NCBI RefSeq assembly: GCF_029227915.1
Contig: NC_079881.1
Coordinates: 31,721,501 to 31,785,500 of the forward strand
Direction of reading: 5' to 3'
DNA length: 64,000 nucleotides
Source: Hydractinia symbiolongicarpus
Taxonomy: Eukaryota > Cnidaria > Hydrozoa > Anthoathecata > Hydractiniidae
Every line of letters starts with the position of its first letter. Position 1 is the first letter of the stretch. Positions 39,286 to 50,420 of the stretch are shown piece after piece. The notes below the pieces were generated by a model. That model was not told the origin of the DNA, ran no database searches, and worked only from the letters and a program-made list of their open reading frames with translations. A program made the position numbers and the translations under genes.

Positions 39286-40337
39286 CAGTCCAAAGTTAGT
39301 TCAATTAAGTCCCACAGTCAAACGTTTCATTGTTAAAAGCGATGCAGCCTAGTAATATCAGAAAAATATCGCTAAAAATATGTTGGTACGAATAGGTGAC
39401 CCAACCGTTGTAACTCAAAGGGACTGACACCGTTAGAAAGTCAATAAAATGTAGTTTTTGAAACTGTCGCTATTTCTTCAGCGCGCGCTAACGGCTAGGA
39501 TTGGTCCCACAGTAAAGAATGACTCATTTATCTAAATTCTTAAATGAAGCGCTACCACAGCGCCCAGTGTAATCGCTGAGTTCCGGCAATCATGTCAAAT
39601 TGAAAAGAATGTTATTTATTGGAGTCCACTTGTCTCACTTATAACATTTTTAAGGTCACAGTCCATTATCAGTTCAATTAAGTCCCACAGTCAATTGTTT
39701 CACTGTTAAAAGCCATACAACCTAGTAATACCGGGAAAATAGCACGAAATACATGTTGGTACGAATAGGTGACCCAACCGTTGTAACTCAAAGGGACTGA
39801 CACCGTTAGAAAGTCAATAAAATGTAGTTTTTGAAACTGTCGCTATTTCTTCAGCGCGCGCTAACGGCTAGGATTGGTCCCACAGTAAAGAATGACTCAT
39901 TTATCTAAATTCTTAAATGAAGCGCTACCACAGCGCCCAGTGTAATCGCTAAGTTCCGGCAATCATGTCAAATTAGGAAGAATGTTATTTCTTGGAGACC
40001 AATTGTCTCTGTTAAAAGCCATACAACCGAGTAATACCGGAAAAATAGCACGAAATACATGTTGGTACGAATATGTAACTCAACCGTTGTAACTCAAACG
40101 GATTGATACTGTTAGAAAGACAATGAAATGTAGTTTTTGAAGCTGTCGCTATTTCTTCAGCGCGCGGTAACGGCTAGGATTGGTCCCACAGTAAAGAATG
40201 ACTTATTTGTCTTAATTCTTAAATGAAGCGCTACCACAGCGCACAGTCTAATCGCTGAGTTCCGGCAATCATGTCAAATTGAGAAGAATGTTATTTCTTG
40301 GAGTCCAATTTTCTGATTTATCACATTTATGAGATTA

Positions 40338-43300
40338 CAGTCCAAAGTTTGTTCAATTAAGTCCCACAGTCAATCGTTCCATCGCTAAAAGCGATGCAAC
40401 CTAGTAATATCAAAACAATTGTCGCTAAATACATGTTGGTACGAATATGTGACCCAACCGTCGTTCTAACTCAAACGGACTGACACCGTTAAAAAGTCAA
40501 TGAAATGTAGTTTTTGAAACTGTCTCTCTTTCTTCAGCGCGCGCTAACAGCTAGAATTGGTCCCACAGAAAAAAAATGACTTTTTGTTAGCCTAATTCTT
40601 AAATGAAGCGCTACCACAGCGCCCAGTGTAATCGCTGAGTTTCGGCAATCACGTCAAATTAAGAAGAATGTTATTTCTTGGAGACAAATTGTCTCCTTTA
40701 TCACATTTCTCAGGTGACAGTCCAAAGTTAGTTCAATTAAGTTCCACAATCAATCGTTTTATAGTTAAAAGCGATGCAACCTAGTAATATCAGAAAGATA
40801 TCCCTAAATACATGTTGGTACGAGTATGTGACCCAACCGTTGTAACTCAAACGGGCTGACACCGTTAGAAAGTTAATGAAATGTAGTTTTTGAAACTGTC
40901 GCTATTTCTTTAGCGCGCGATAACGGATAGGATTGGTCCCACAGTAAAGAATGACTTATTTATCTAAATTTTTAAATGAAGCGCTACCACAGCGACAAGT
41001 GTAATCGCTGAGTTTCGGTAATCCCGTCAAATTAAGAAGAATGTTATTTCTTAGAGTCCAATTGTCTCACTTATCACATTTATCAGGTCACAGTCCAAAG
41101 TTAGTTCAATTAAGTCAAACAGTCAAACGTTTCATAGTTAAAAGCGATGCAGCCTAGTAATATTAGAAAAATATCGCTAAAAACATGTTGGTACGAATAG
41201 GTGACCCAACCGTTGTAACTCAAAGGGACTGACACCGTTAGAAAGTCAATGAAATGTAGTTTTTGAAACTTTCGCTATTTCTTCAGCGCGCGATAACGGC
41301 TAGGATTGGTCCCACAGTAAAGAATGACTTATTTATCTAAATTTTTAAATGAAGCGCTACCATAGCGACAAGTGTAATCGCTGAGTTCCGGCAATCACGT
41401 CAAATTAAGAAGAATGTTATTTCTTGGAGACAAATTGTCTCCTTTATCACATTTCTCAGGTGACAGTCCAAAGTTAGTTCAATTAAGTTCCACAATCAAT
41501 CGTTTCATAGTTAAAAGCGATGCAACCTAGTAATATCAGAAAGATATCCCTAAATACATGTTGGTACGAGTATGTGACCCAACCGTTGTAACTCAAACGG
41601 GCTGACACCGTTAGAAAGTTAATGAAATGTAGTTTTTGAAACTGTCGCTATTTCTTTAGCGCGCGATAACGGATAGGATTGGTCCCACAGTAAAGAATGA
41701 CTTATTTATCTAAATTTTTAAATGAAGCGCTACCACAGCGACAAGTGTAATCGCTGAGTTCCGGTAATCCCGTCAAATTAAGAAGAATGTTATTTCTTAG
41801 AGTCCAATTGTCTCACTTATCACATTTATCAGGTCACAGTCCAAAGTTAGTTCAATTAAGTCCCACAGTCAAACGTTTCATAGTTAAAGCGATGCAGCCT
41901 AGTAATATTAGAAAAATATCGCTAAAAACATGTTGGTACGAATAGGTGACCCAACCGTTGTAACTCAAAGGGACTGACACCGTTAGAAAGTCAATGAAAT
42001 GTAGTTTTTGAAACTTTCGCTATTTCTTCAGCGCGCGATAACGGCTAGGATTGGTCCCACAGTAAAGAATGACTTATTTATCTAAATTCTTAAATGAAGC
42101 GCTACCACAGCGCCCAGTGTAATCGCTGAGTTCCGGCAATCATGTCAAATTGAAAAGAATGTTGTTTCTTGGAGTCCAATTTTCTCATTTATCACATTTA
42201 TTAGATCACAGTCCAAAGTTTGTTCAATTAAGTCCCACAGTCAATCGTTTCATTGCTAAAAGCGATGCAGCCTAGTAATATCAAAACAAATATCGCTAAA
42301 TACATGTTGGTACGAATATGTGACCCAACCATTGTAACTCAAACGGACTGACACCGTTAGAAAGTCAATGAAATGTAGTTTTTGAAACTTTCGCTATTTC
42401 TTCAGCGCGCGCTAACGGCTAGGATTGGTCCCACAGTAAAAAAATGACTTTTTTTAGCCTAATTCTTAAATGAAGCGCTACCACAGCGCCCAGTGTAATC
42501 GCTGAGTTCCGGCAATCACGTCAAATTAAGAAGAATTTTATTTCTTGGAGACCAATTGTCTCCTTTATCACATTTATCAAGTGACAGTCCAAAGTTAGTT
42601 CAATTAAGTCCCACAGTCAAACGTTTCATTGTTAAAAGCGATGCAGCCTAGTAATATCAGAAAAATATCGCTAAAAACATGTTGGTACGAATATGTGACG
42701 CAACCGTTGTAACTAAAGTGGATTGATACCGTTAGAAAGTCAATGAAATGTAGTTTTTGAAACTGACGCTATTTCTTTGGCGCGCGATAACAGATAGGAT
42801 TGGTCTCACAGTAAAGAATGACTTATTTATCTAACTTTTTAAATAAAGCGCTACCACAGCGCCCAGTGTAATCGCTGAGTTCCGGCAATCATGTCAAATT
42901 GAAAAGAATGTTATTTATTGGAGTCCACTTGTCTCACTTATAACATTTTTAAGGTCACAGTCCATAATCAGTTTAATTAAGTCCCACAGTCAATTGTTTC
43001 ACTGTTAAAAGCCATACAACCTAGTAATACCGGAAAAATAGCACGAAATACATGTTGGTACGAATATGTAACTCAACCGTTGTAACTCAAACGGATTGAT
43101 ACTGTTAGAAAGACAATGAAATGTAGTTTTTGAAGCTGTCGCTATTTCTTCAGCGCGCTATAAAGGCTAGGATTGGTCCCACAGTAAAGAATGACTTATT
43201 TATCTAAATTCTTAAATGAAGCGCTACCACAGCGCCCAGTGTAATCGCTAAGTTCCGGCAATCATGTCAAATTAGGAAGAATGTTATTTCTTGGAGACCA

Positions 43301-45192
43301 ATTGTCTCATTTTAACATTTATAAGGTCACAGACCAAAATCATTTTAATTAAGTCCCACATTCAATCGTTTCACTGTTAAAAGCCATACAACCTAGTAGT
43401 ACCGGAAAAATATCGCTAAATACATGTTGGTACAAATATGTGACGAAACCGTTGTAACTGAAGTGGATTGATACCGTTAGAAAGTCAATGAAATGTACTT
43501 TTTGAAACTTTCGCTATTTCTTCAGCGCGCGATAACGGCTAGGATTGGTCCAACAGTAAAGAATGACTCATTTATCTAAATTCTTAAATGAAGCGCTACC
43601 ACAGCGCCCAGTGTAATCGCTGAGTTCCGGCAATCATGTCAAATTAAAAAGAATGTTATTTCTTGGAGTCCACTTGTCTCACTTATAACATTTTCAAGAT
43701 CACAGTCCATAATCAGTTCAATTAAGTACCACAGTCAATTGTTTCACTGTTAAAAGCCATACAACCTACTAATACCGGAAAAATAGCACGAAATACATGT
43801 TGGTACGAATATTTAACTCAACCGTTGTAACTCAAACGTATTGATACTGTTAGAAAGACAATGAAATGTAGTTTTTGAAGCTGTCGCTATTTCTTCAGCG
43901 CGCGATAACGGCTAGGATTGGTCCCACAGTAAAGAATGACTTATTTATCTAAATTCTTAAATGAAGCGCTACCACAGCGCCTAGTGTAATCGCTGAGTTC
44001 CGGCAATCATGTCAAATTGAGAAGAATGTTGTTTCTTGGAGTCCAATTTTCTCATTTATCACATTTATTAGATCACAGTCCAAAGTTTGTTCAAATAAGC
44101 CTCACAGTCAAACGTTTCATTGTTTAAAGCGATGCAGCCTAGTAATATCAGAAAAATATCGCTAAAAACATGTTGGTACGAATATGTGACGCAACCGTTG
44201 TAACTAAAGTGGATTGATACCGTTAGAAAGTCAATGAAATGTAGTTTTTGAAACTGTCGCTATTTTTTCACCGCGCGATAACGGCTAGGATTGGTCCCAC
44301 AGTAAAGAATGACTCATTTATCTAAATTCTTAAATGAAGCGCTACCACAGCGCCCAGTGTAATCCTGAGTTCCGGCAATCATGTCAAATTGAAAAGAATG
44401 TTATTTCTTGGAGTCCATTTGTCTCACTTATAACATTTTTAAGGTCACAGTCCATAATCAGTCCAATTAAATCCCACAGTCAATTGTTTCACTGTTAAAA
44501 GCCATACAACCTAGTAATACCGGAAAAATAGCACGAAATACATGTTGGTACGAATATGTAACTCAACCGTTGTAACTCAAACGGATTGATACTGTTAGAA
44601 AGACAATGAAATGTAGTTTTTGAAGCTGTCGCTATTTCTTCAGCGCGCTATAACGGCTAGGATTGGTCCCACAGTAAAGAATGACTTATTTATCTAAATT
44701 CTTAAATGAAGCGCTACCACAGCGCCCAGTGTAATCGCTAAGTTCCGGCAATCATGTCAAATTAGGAAGAATGTTATTTCTTGGAGACCAATTGTCTCAT
44801 TTTAACATTTATAAGGTCACAGACCATAATCATTTTAATTAAGTCCCACATTCAATCGTTTCACTGTTAAAAGCCATACAACCTAGTAGTACCGGAAAAA
44901 TATCGCTAAATACATGTTGGTACGAAAATGTGACGCAACCGTTGTAACTGAAGTGGATTGATACCGTTAGAAAGTCAATGAAATGTAGTTTTTGAAGCTG
45001 TCGCTATTTCTTCAGCGCGCGATAACGGCTAGGATTGGTCCCACAGTAAAGAATGACTTATGTATCTAAATTCTTAAATGAAGCGCTACCACAGCGCCCA
45101 GTGTAATCGCTGAGTTCCGGCAATCATGTCAAATTAAAAAGAATGTTATTTCTTGGAGTCCACTTGTCTCACTTATCACATTTATCAGGTCA
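40338..45192 (+). repeat. 13-monomer higher-order repeat, copy 1 (4855 bp)
   Basis: Starts: 40338 (C), 40718 (F), 41091 (D), 41464 (F), 41837 (D), 42209 (C), 42585 (F/D/A patch), 42958 (B), 43330 (A), 43703 (B), 44076 (C/D/A), 44448 (B), 44820 (A). Every start from 40338 to 44076 has a partner exactly 4855 bp downstream. Shared rare tags include CCGTCGTTCT (40458), TAAGTCAAACAG (41111), CATACAACCTACTAATACC (43759) and AAATAAGCCTCACAG (44093). Only a few isolated differences from copy 2 are visible, apart from the patch in 42585-42764 and one missing monomer after 44076. Confidence 0.92.
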
Positions 45193-45572
45193 CAGTCCAA
45201 AGTTAGTTCAATTAAGTCAAACAGTCAAACGTTTCATAGTTAAAAGCGATGCAACCTAGTAATATCAAAACAATTGTCGCTAAATACATGTTGGTACGAA
45301 TATGTGACCCAACCGTCGTTCTAACTCAAACGGACTGACACCGTTAAAAAGTCAATGAAATGTAGTTTTTGAAACTGTCTCTCTTTCTTCAGCGCGCGCT
45401 AACAGCTAGAATTGGTCCCACAGAAAAAAAATGACTTTTTGTTAGCCTAATTCTTAAATGAAGCGCTACCACAGCGCCCAGTGTAATCGCTGAGTTTCGG
45501 CAATCACGTCAAATTAAGAAGAATGTTATTTCTTGGAGACAAATTGTCTCCTTTATCACATTTCTCAGGTGA
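45193..45572 (+). repeat. Chimeric D/C monomer at the HOR junction
   Basis: The first ~65 bp match the D monomer at 41091, including its rare TAAGTCAAACAGTC. From GCGATGCAACCTAGTAATAT onwards it matches the C monomer at 40338, including CAAAACAATTG and the 4-bp insertion CCGTCGTTCT at 45313. It is the recombinant monomer expected where two sister copies of the 13-mer were joined by exchange in the shared GCGATGCA-CCTAGTAATAT stretch. Confidence 0.85.
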
Positions 45573-48500
45573 CAGTCCAAAGTTAGTTCAATTAAGTTCC
45601 ACAATCAATCGTTTTATAGTTAAAAGCGATGCAACCTAGTAATATCAGAAAGATATCCCTAAATACATGTTGGTACGAGTATGTGACCCAACCGTTGTAA
45701 CTCAAACGGGCTGACACCGTTAGAAAGTTAATGAAATGTAGTTTTTGAAACTGTCGCTATTTCTTTAGCGCGCGATAACGGATAGGATTGGTCCCACAGT
45801 AAAGAATGACTTATTTATCTAAATTTTTAAATGAAGCGCTACCACAGCGACAAGTGTAATCGCTGAGTTTCGGTAATCCCGTCAAATTAAGAAGAATGTT
45901 ATTTCTTAGAGTCCAATTGTCTCACTTATCACATTTATCAGGTCACAGTCCAAAGTTAGTTCAATTAAGTCAAACAGTCAAACGTTTCATAGTTAAAAGC
46001 GATGCAGCCTAGTAATATTAGAAAAATATCGCTAAAAACATGTTGGTACGAATAGGTGACCCAACCGTTGTAACTCGAAGGGACTGACACCGTTAGAAAG
46101 TCAATGAAATGTAGTTTTTGAAACTTTCGCTATTTCTTCAGCGCGCGATAACGGCTAGGATTTGTCCCACAGTAAAGAATGACTTATTTATCTAAATTTT
46201 TAAATGAAGCGCTACCATAGCGACAAGTGTAATCGCTGAGTTCCGGCAATCACGTCAAATTAAGAAGAATGTTATTTCTTGGAGACAAATTGTCTCCTTT
46301 ATCACATTTCTCAGGTGACAGTCCAAAGTTAGTTCAATTAAGTTCCACAATCAATCGTTTCATAGTTAAAAGCGATGCAACCTAGTAATATCAGAAAGAT
46401 ATCCCTAAATACATGTTGGTACGAGTATGTGACCCAACCGTTGTAACTCAAACGGGCTGACACCGTTAGAAAGTTAATGAAATGTAGTTTTTGAAACTGT
46501 CGCTATTTCTTTAGCGCGCGATAACGGATAGGATTGGTCCCACAGTAAAGAATGACTTATTTATCTAAATTTTTAAATGAAGCGCTACCACAGCGACAAG
46601 TGTAATCGCTGAGTTCCGGTAATCCCGTCAAATTAAGAAGAATGTTATTTCTTAGAGTCCAATTGTCTCACTTATCACATTTATCAGGTCACAGTCCAAA
46701 GTTAGTTCAATTAAGTCCCACAGTCAAACGTTTCATAGTTAAAGCGATGCAGCCTAGTAATATTAGAAAAATATCGCTAAAAACATGTTGGTACGAATAG
46801 GTGACCCAACCGTTGTAACTCAAAGGGACTGACACCGTTAGAAAGTCAATGAAATGTAGTTTTTGAAACTTTCGCTATTTCTTCAGCGCGCGATAACGGC
46901 TAGGATTGGTCCCACAGTAAAGAATGACTTATTTATCTAAATTCTTAAATGAAGCGCTACCACAGCGCCCAGTGTAATCGCTGAGTTCCGGCAATCATGT
47001 CAAATTGAAAAGAATGTTGTTTCTTTGAGTCCAATTTTCTCATTTATCACATTTATTAGATCACAGTCCAAAGTTTGTTCAATTAAGTCCCACAGTCAAT
47101 CGTTTCATTGCTAAAAGCGATGCAGCCTAGTAATATCAAAACAAATATCGCTAAATACATGTTGGTACGAATATGTGACCCAACCATTGTAACTCAAACG
47201 GACTGACACCGTTAGAAAGTCAATGAAATGTAGTTTTTGAAACTTTCGCTATTTCTTCAGCGCGCGCTAACGGCTAGGATTGGTCCCACAGTAAAAAAAT
47301 GACTTTTTTTAGCCTAATTCTTAAATGAAGCGCTACCACAGCGCCCAGTGTAATCGCTGAGTTCCGGCAATCACGTCAAATTAAGAAGAGTTTTATTTCT
47401 TGGAGACCAATTGTCTCCTTTATCACATTTATCAAGTGACAGTCCAAAGTTAGTTCAATTAAGTTGCACAATCAATCGTTTCATAGTTAAAAGCGATGCA
47501 ACCTAGTAATATCAGGAAGATATCCCTAAATACATGTTGGTACGAGTATGTGACCCAACCGTTATAACTCAAACGGGCTGACACCGTTAGAAAGTCAATG
47601 AAATGTAGTTTTTGAAAGTGACGCTATTTCTTTGGCGCGCGATAACAGATAGGATTGGTCTCACAGTAAAGAATGACTTATTTATCTAACTTTTTAAATA
47701 AAGCGCTACCACAGCGCCCAGTGTAATCGCTGAGTTCCGGCAATCATGTCAAATTGAAAAGAATGTTATTTATTGGAGTCCACTTGTCTCACTTATAACA
47801 TTTTTAAGGTCACAGTCCATAATCAGTTCAATTAAGTCCCACAGTCAATTGTTTCACTGTTAAAAGCCATACAACCTAGTAATACCGGAAAAATAGCACG
47901 AAATACATGTTGGTACGAATATGTAACTCAACCGTTGTAACTCAAACGGATTGATACTGTTAGAAAGACAATGAAATGTAGTTTTTGAAGCTGTCGCTAT
48001 TTCTTCAGCGCGCTATAAAGGCTAGGATTGGTCCCACAGTAAAGAATGACTTATTTATCTAAATTCTTAAATGAAGCGCTACCACAGCGCCCAGTGTAAT
48101 CGCTAAGTTCTGGCAATCATGTCAAATTAGGAAGAATGTTATTTCTTGGAGACCAATTGTCTCATTTTAACATTTATAAGGTCACAGACCAAAATCATTT
48201 TAATTAAGTCCCACATTCAATCGTTTCACTGTTAAAAGCCATACAACCTAGTAGTACCGGAAAAATATCGCTAAATACATGTTGGTACAAATATGTGACG
48301 AAACCGTTGTAACTGAAGTGGATTGATACCGTTAGAAAGTCAATGAAATGTACTTTTTGAAACTTTCGCTATTTCTTCAGCGCGCGATAACGGCTAGGAT
48401 TGGTCCAACAGTAAAGAATGACTCATTTATCTAAATTCTTAAATGAAGCGCTACCACAGCGCCCAGTGTAATCGCTGAGTTCCGGCAATCATGTCAAATT

Positions 48501-50420
48501 AAAAAGAATGTTATTTCTTGGAGTCCACTTGTCTCACTTATAACATTTTCAAGATCACAGTCCATAATCAGTTCAATTAAGTACCACAGTCAATTGTTTC
48601 ACTGTTAAAAGCCATACAACCTACTAATACCGGAAAAATAGCACGAAATACATGTTGGTACGAATATTTAACTCAACCGTTGTAACTCAAACGTATTGAT
48701 ACTGTTAGAAAGACAATGAAATGTAGTTTTTGAAGCTGTCGCTATTTCTTCAGCGCGCGATAACGGCTAGGATTGGTCCCACAGTAAAGAATGACTTATT
48801 TATCTAAATTCTTAAATGAAGCGCTACCACAGCGCCTAGTGTAATCGCTGAGTTCCGGCAATCATGTCAAATTGAGAAGAATGTTGTTTCTTGGAGTCCA
48901 ATTTTCTCATTTATCACATTTATTAGATCACAGTCCAAAGTTTGTTCAAATAAGCCTCACAGTCAAACGTTTCATTGTTTAAAGCGATGCAGCCTAGTAA
49001 TATCAGAAAGATATCGCTAAAAACATGTTGGTGCGAATAGGTGACACAACCGTTGTAACTCAAAGGGACTGACACCGTTAGAAAGTCAATGAAATGTAGT
49101 TTTTGAAACTGTCGCTATTTCTTTAGCACTCGATAACGGATAGGATTGGTCCCACAATAAAGAATGACTTATTTATCTAAATTTTTAAATGAAGCGCTAC
49201 CACAGCGACAAGTGTAATCGCTGAGTTCCGGGAATTCCGTCAAATTAAGAAGAATGTTATTTCTTAGAGTCCAATTGTCTCACTTATCACATTTATCAGG
49301 TCACAGTCCAAAGTTAGTTCAATTAAGTCCCACAGTCAAACGTTTCATTGTTAAAAGCGATGCAGCCTAGTAATATCAGAAAAATATCGCTAAAAACATG
49401 TTGGTACGAATATGTGACGCAACCGTTGTAACTAAAGTGGATTGATACCGTTAGAAAGTCAATGAAATGTAGTTTTTGAAACTGTCGCTATTTTTTCACC
49501 GCGCGATAACGGCTAGGATTGGTCCCACAGTAAAGAATGACTCATTTATCTAAATTCTTAAATGAAGCGCTACCACAGCGCCCAGTGTAATCCTGAGTTC
49601 CGGCAATCATGTCAAATTGAAAAGAATGTTATTTCTTGGAGTCCATTTGTCTCACTTATAACATTTTTAAGGTCACAGTCCATAATCAGTCCAATTAAAT
49701 CCCACAGTCAATTGTTTCACTGTTAAAAGCCATACAACCTAGTAATACCGGAAAAATAGCACGAAATACATGTTGGTACGAATATGTAACTCAACCGTTG
49801 TAACTCAAACGGATTGATACTGTTAGAAAGACAATGAAATGTAGTTTTTGAAGCTGTCGCTATTTCTTCAGCGCGCTATAACGGCTAGGATTGGTCCCAC
49901 AGTAAAGAATGACTTATTTATCTAAATTCTTAAATGAAGCGCTGCCACAGCGCCCAGTGCAATCGCTAAGTTCCGGCAATCATGTCAAATTAGGAAGAAT
50001 GTTATTTCTTGGAGACCAATTGTCTCATTTTAACATTTATAAGGTCACATACCATAATCATTTTAATTAAGTCCCACATTCAATCGTTTCACTGTTAAAA
50101 GCCATACAACCTAGTAGTACCGGAAAAATATCGCTAAATACATGTTGGTACGAATATGTGACGCAACCGTTGTAACTGAAGTGGATTGATACCGTTAGAA
50201 AGTCAATGAAATGTACTTTTTGAAACTTTTGCTATTTCTTCAGCGCGCGATAACGGCTAGGATTGGTCCCACAGTAAAGAATGACTCATTTATCTAAATT
50301 CTTAAATGAAGCGCTACCACAGCGTCCGATGTAATCGCTGAGTTCCGGCAATCATGTCAAATTAGGAAGAATGTTATTTCTTGGAGTCCACTTGTCTCAC
50401 TTATAACATTTTCAATATCA
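45193..50420 (+). repeat. 13-mer higher-order repeat, copy 2 (14 monomers, 5228 bp)
   Basis: Starts: 45193 (D/C chimera), 45573 (F), 45946 (D), 46319 (F), 46692 (D), 47064 (C), 47440 (F), 47813 (B), 48185 (A), 48558 (B), 48931 (C/D), 49304 (D/A), 49676 (B), 50048 (A). The offset to copy 1 is 4855 bp up to 48931 and 5228 bp afterwards, because one monomer is present here and absent from copy 1. Single-base differences seen by eye include AACTCGAAGGG at 46073, GGATTTGTCC near 46159, CTTTGAGTCC near 47033 and AGAGTTTTATT near 47387. Confidence 0.92.

Larger units (their letters stand above)
36653..40337 (+). repeat. Satellite block A-B-C-E-A-D-A/E-D-B, ending in a deletion junction
   Basis: Starts: 36653 (A), 37026 (B), 37399 (C/D), 37772 (E, 396 bp), 38168 (A), 38541 (D), 38913 (A/E), 39286 (D), 39659 (B/D). 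The last interval, 39659 to 40338, is 679 bp, about 67 bp short of two monomers. Near 40009 ACCAATTGTCTC is joined to TGTTAAAAGCC, skipping the monomer boundary. The run 36653-38540 reappears at 52466-54329. Confidence 0.9.
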
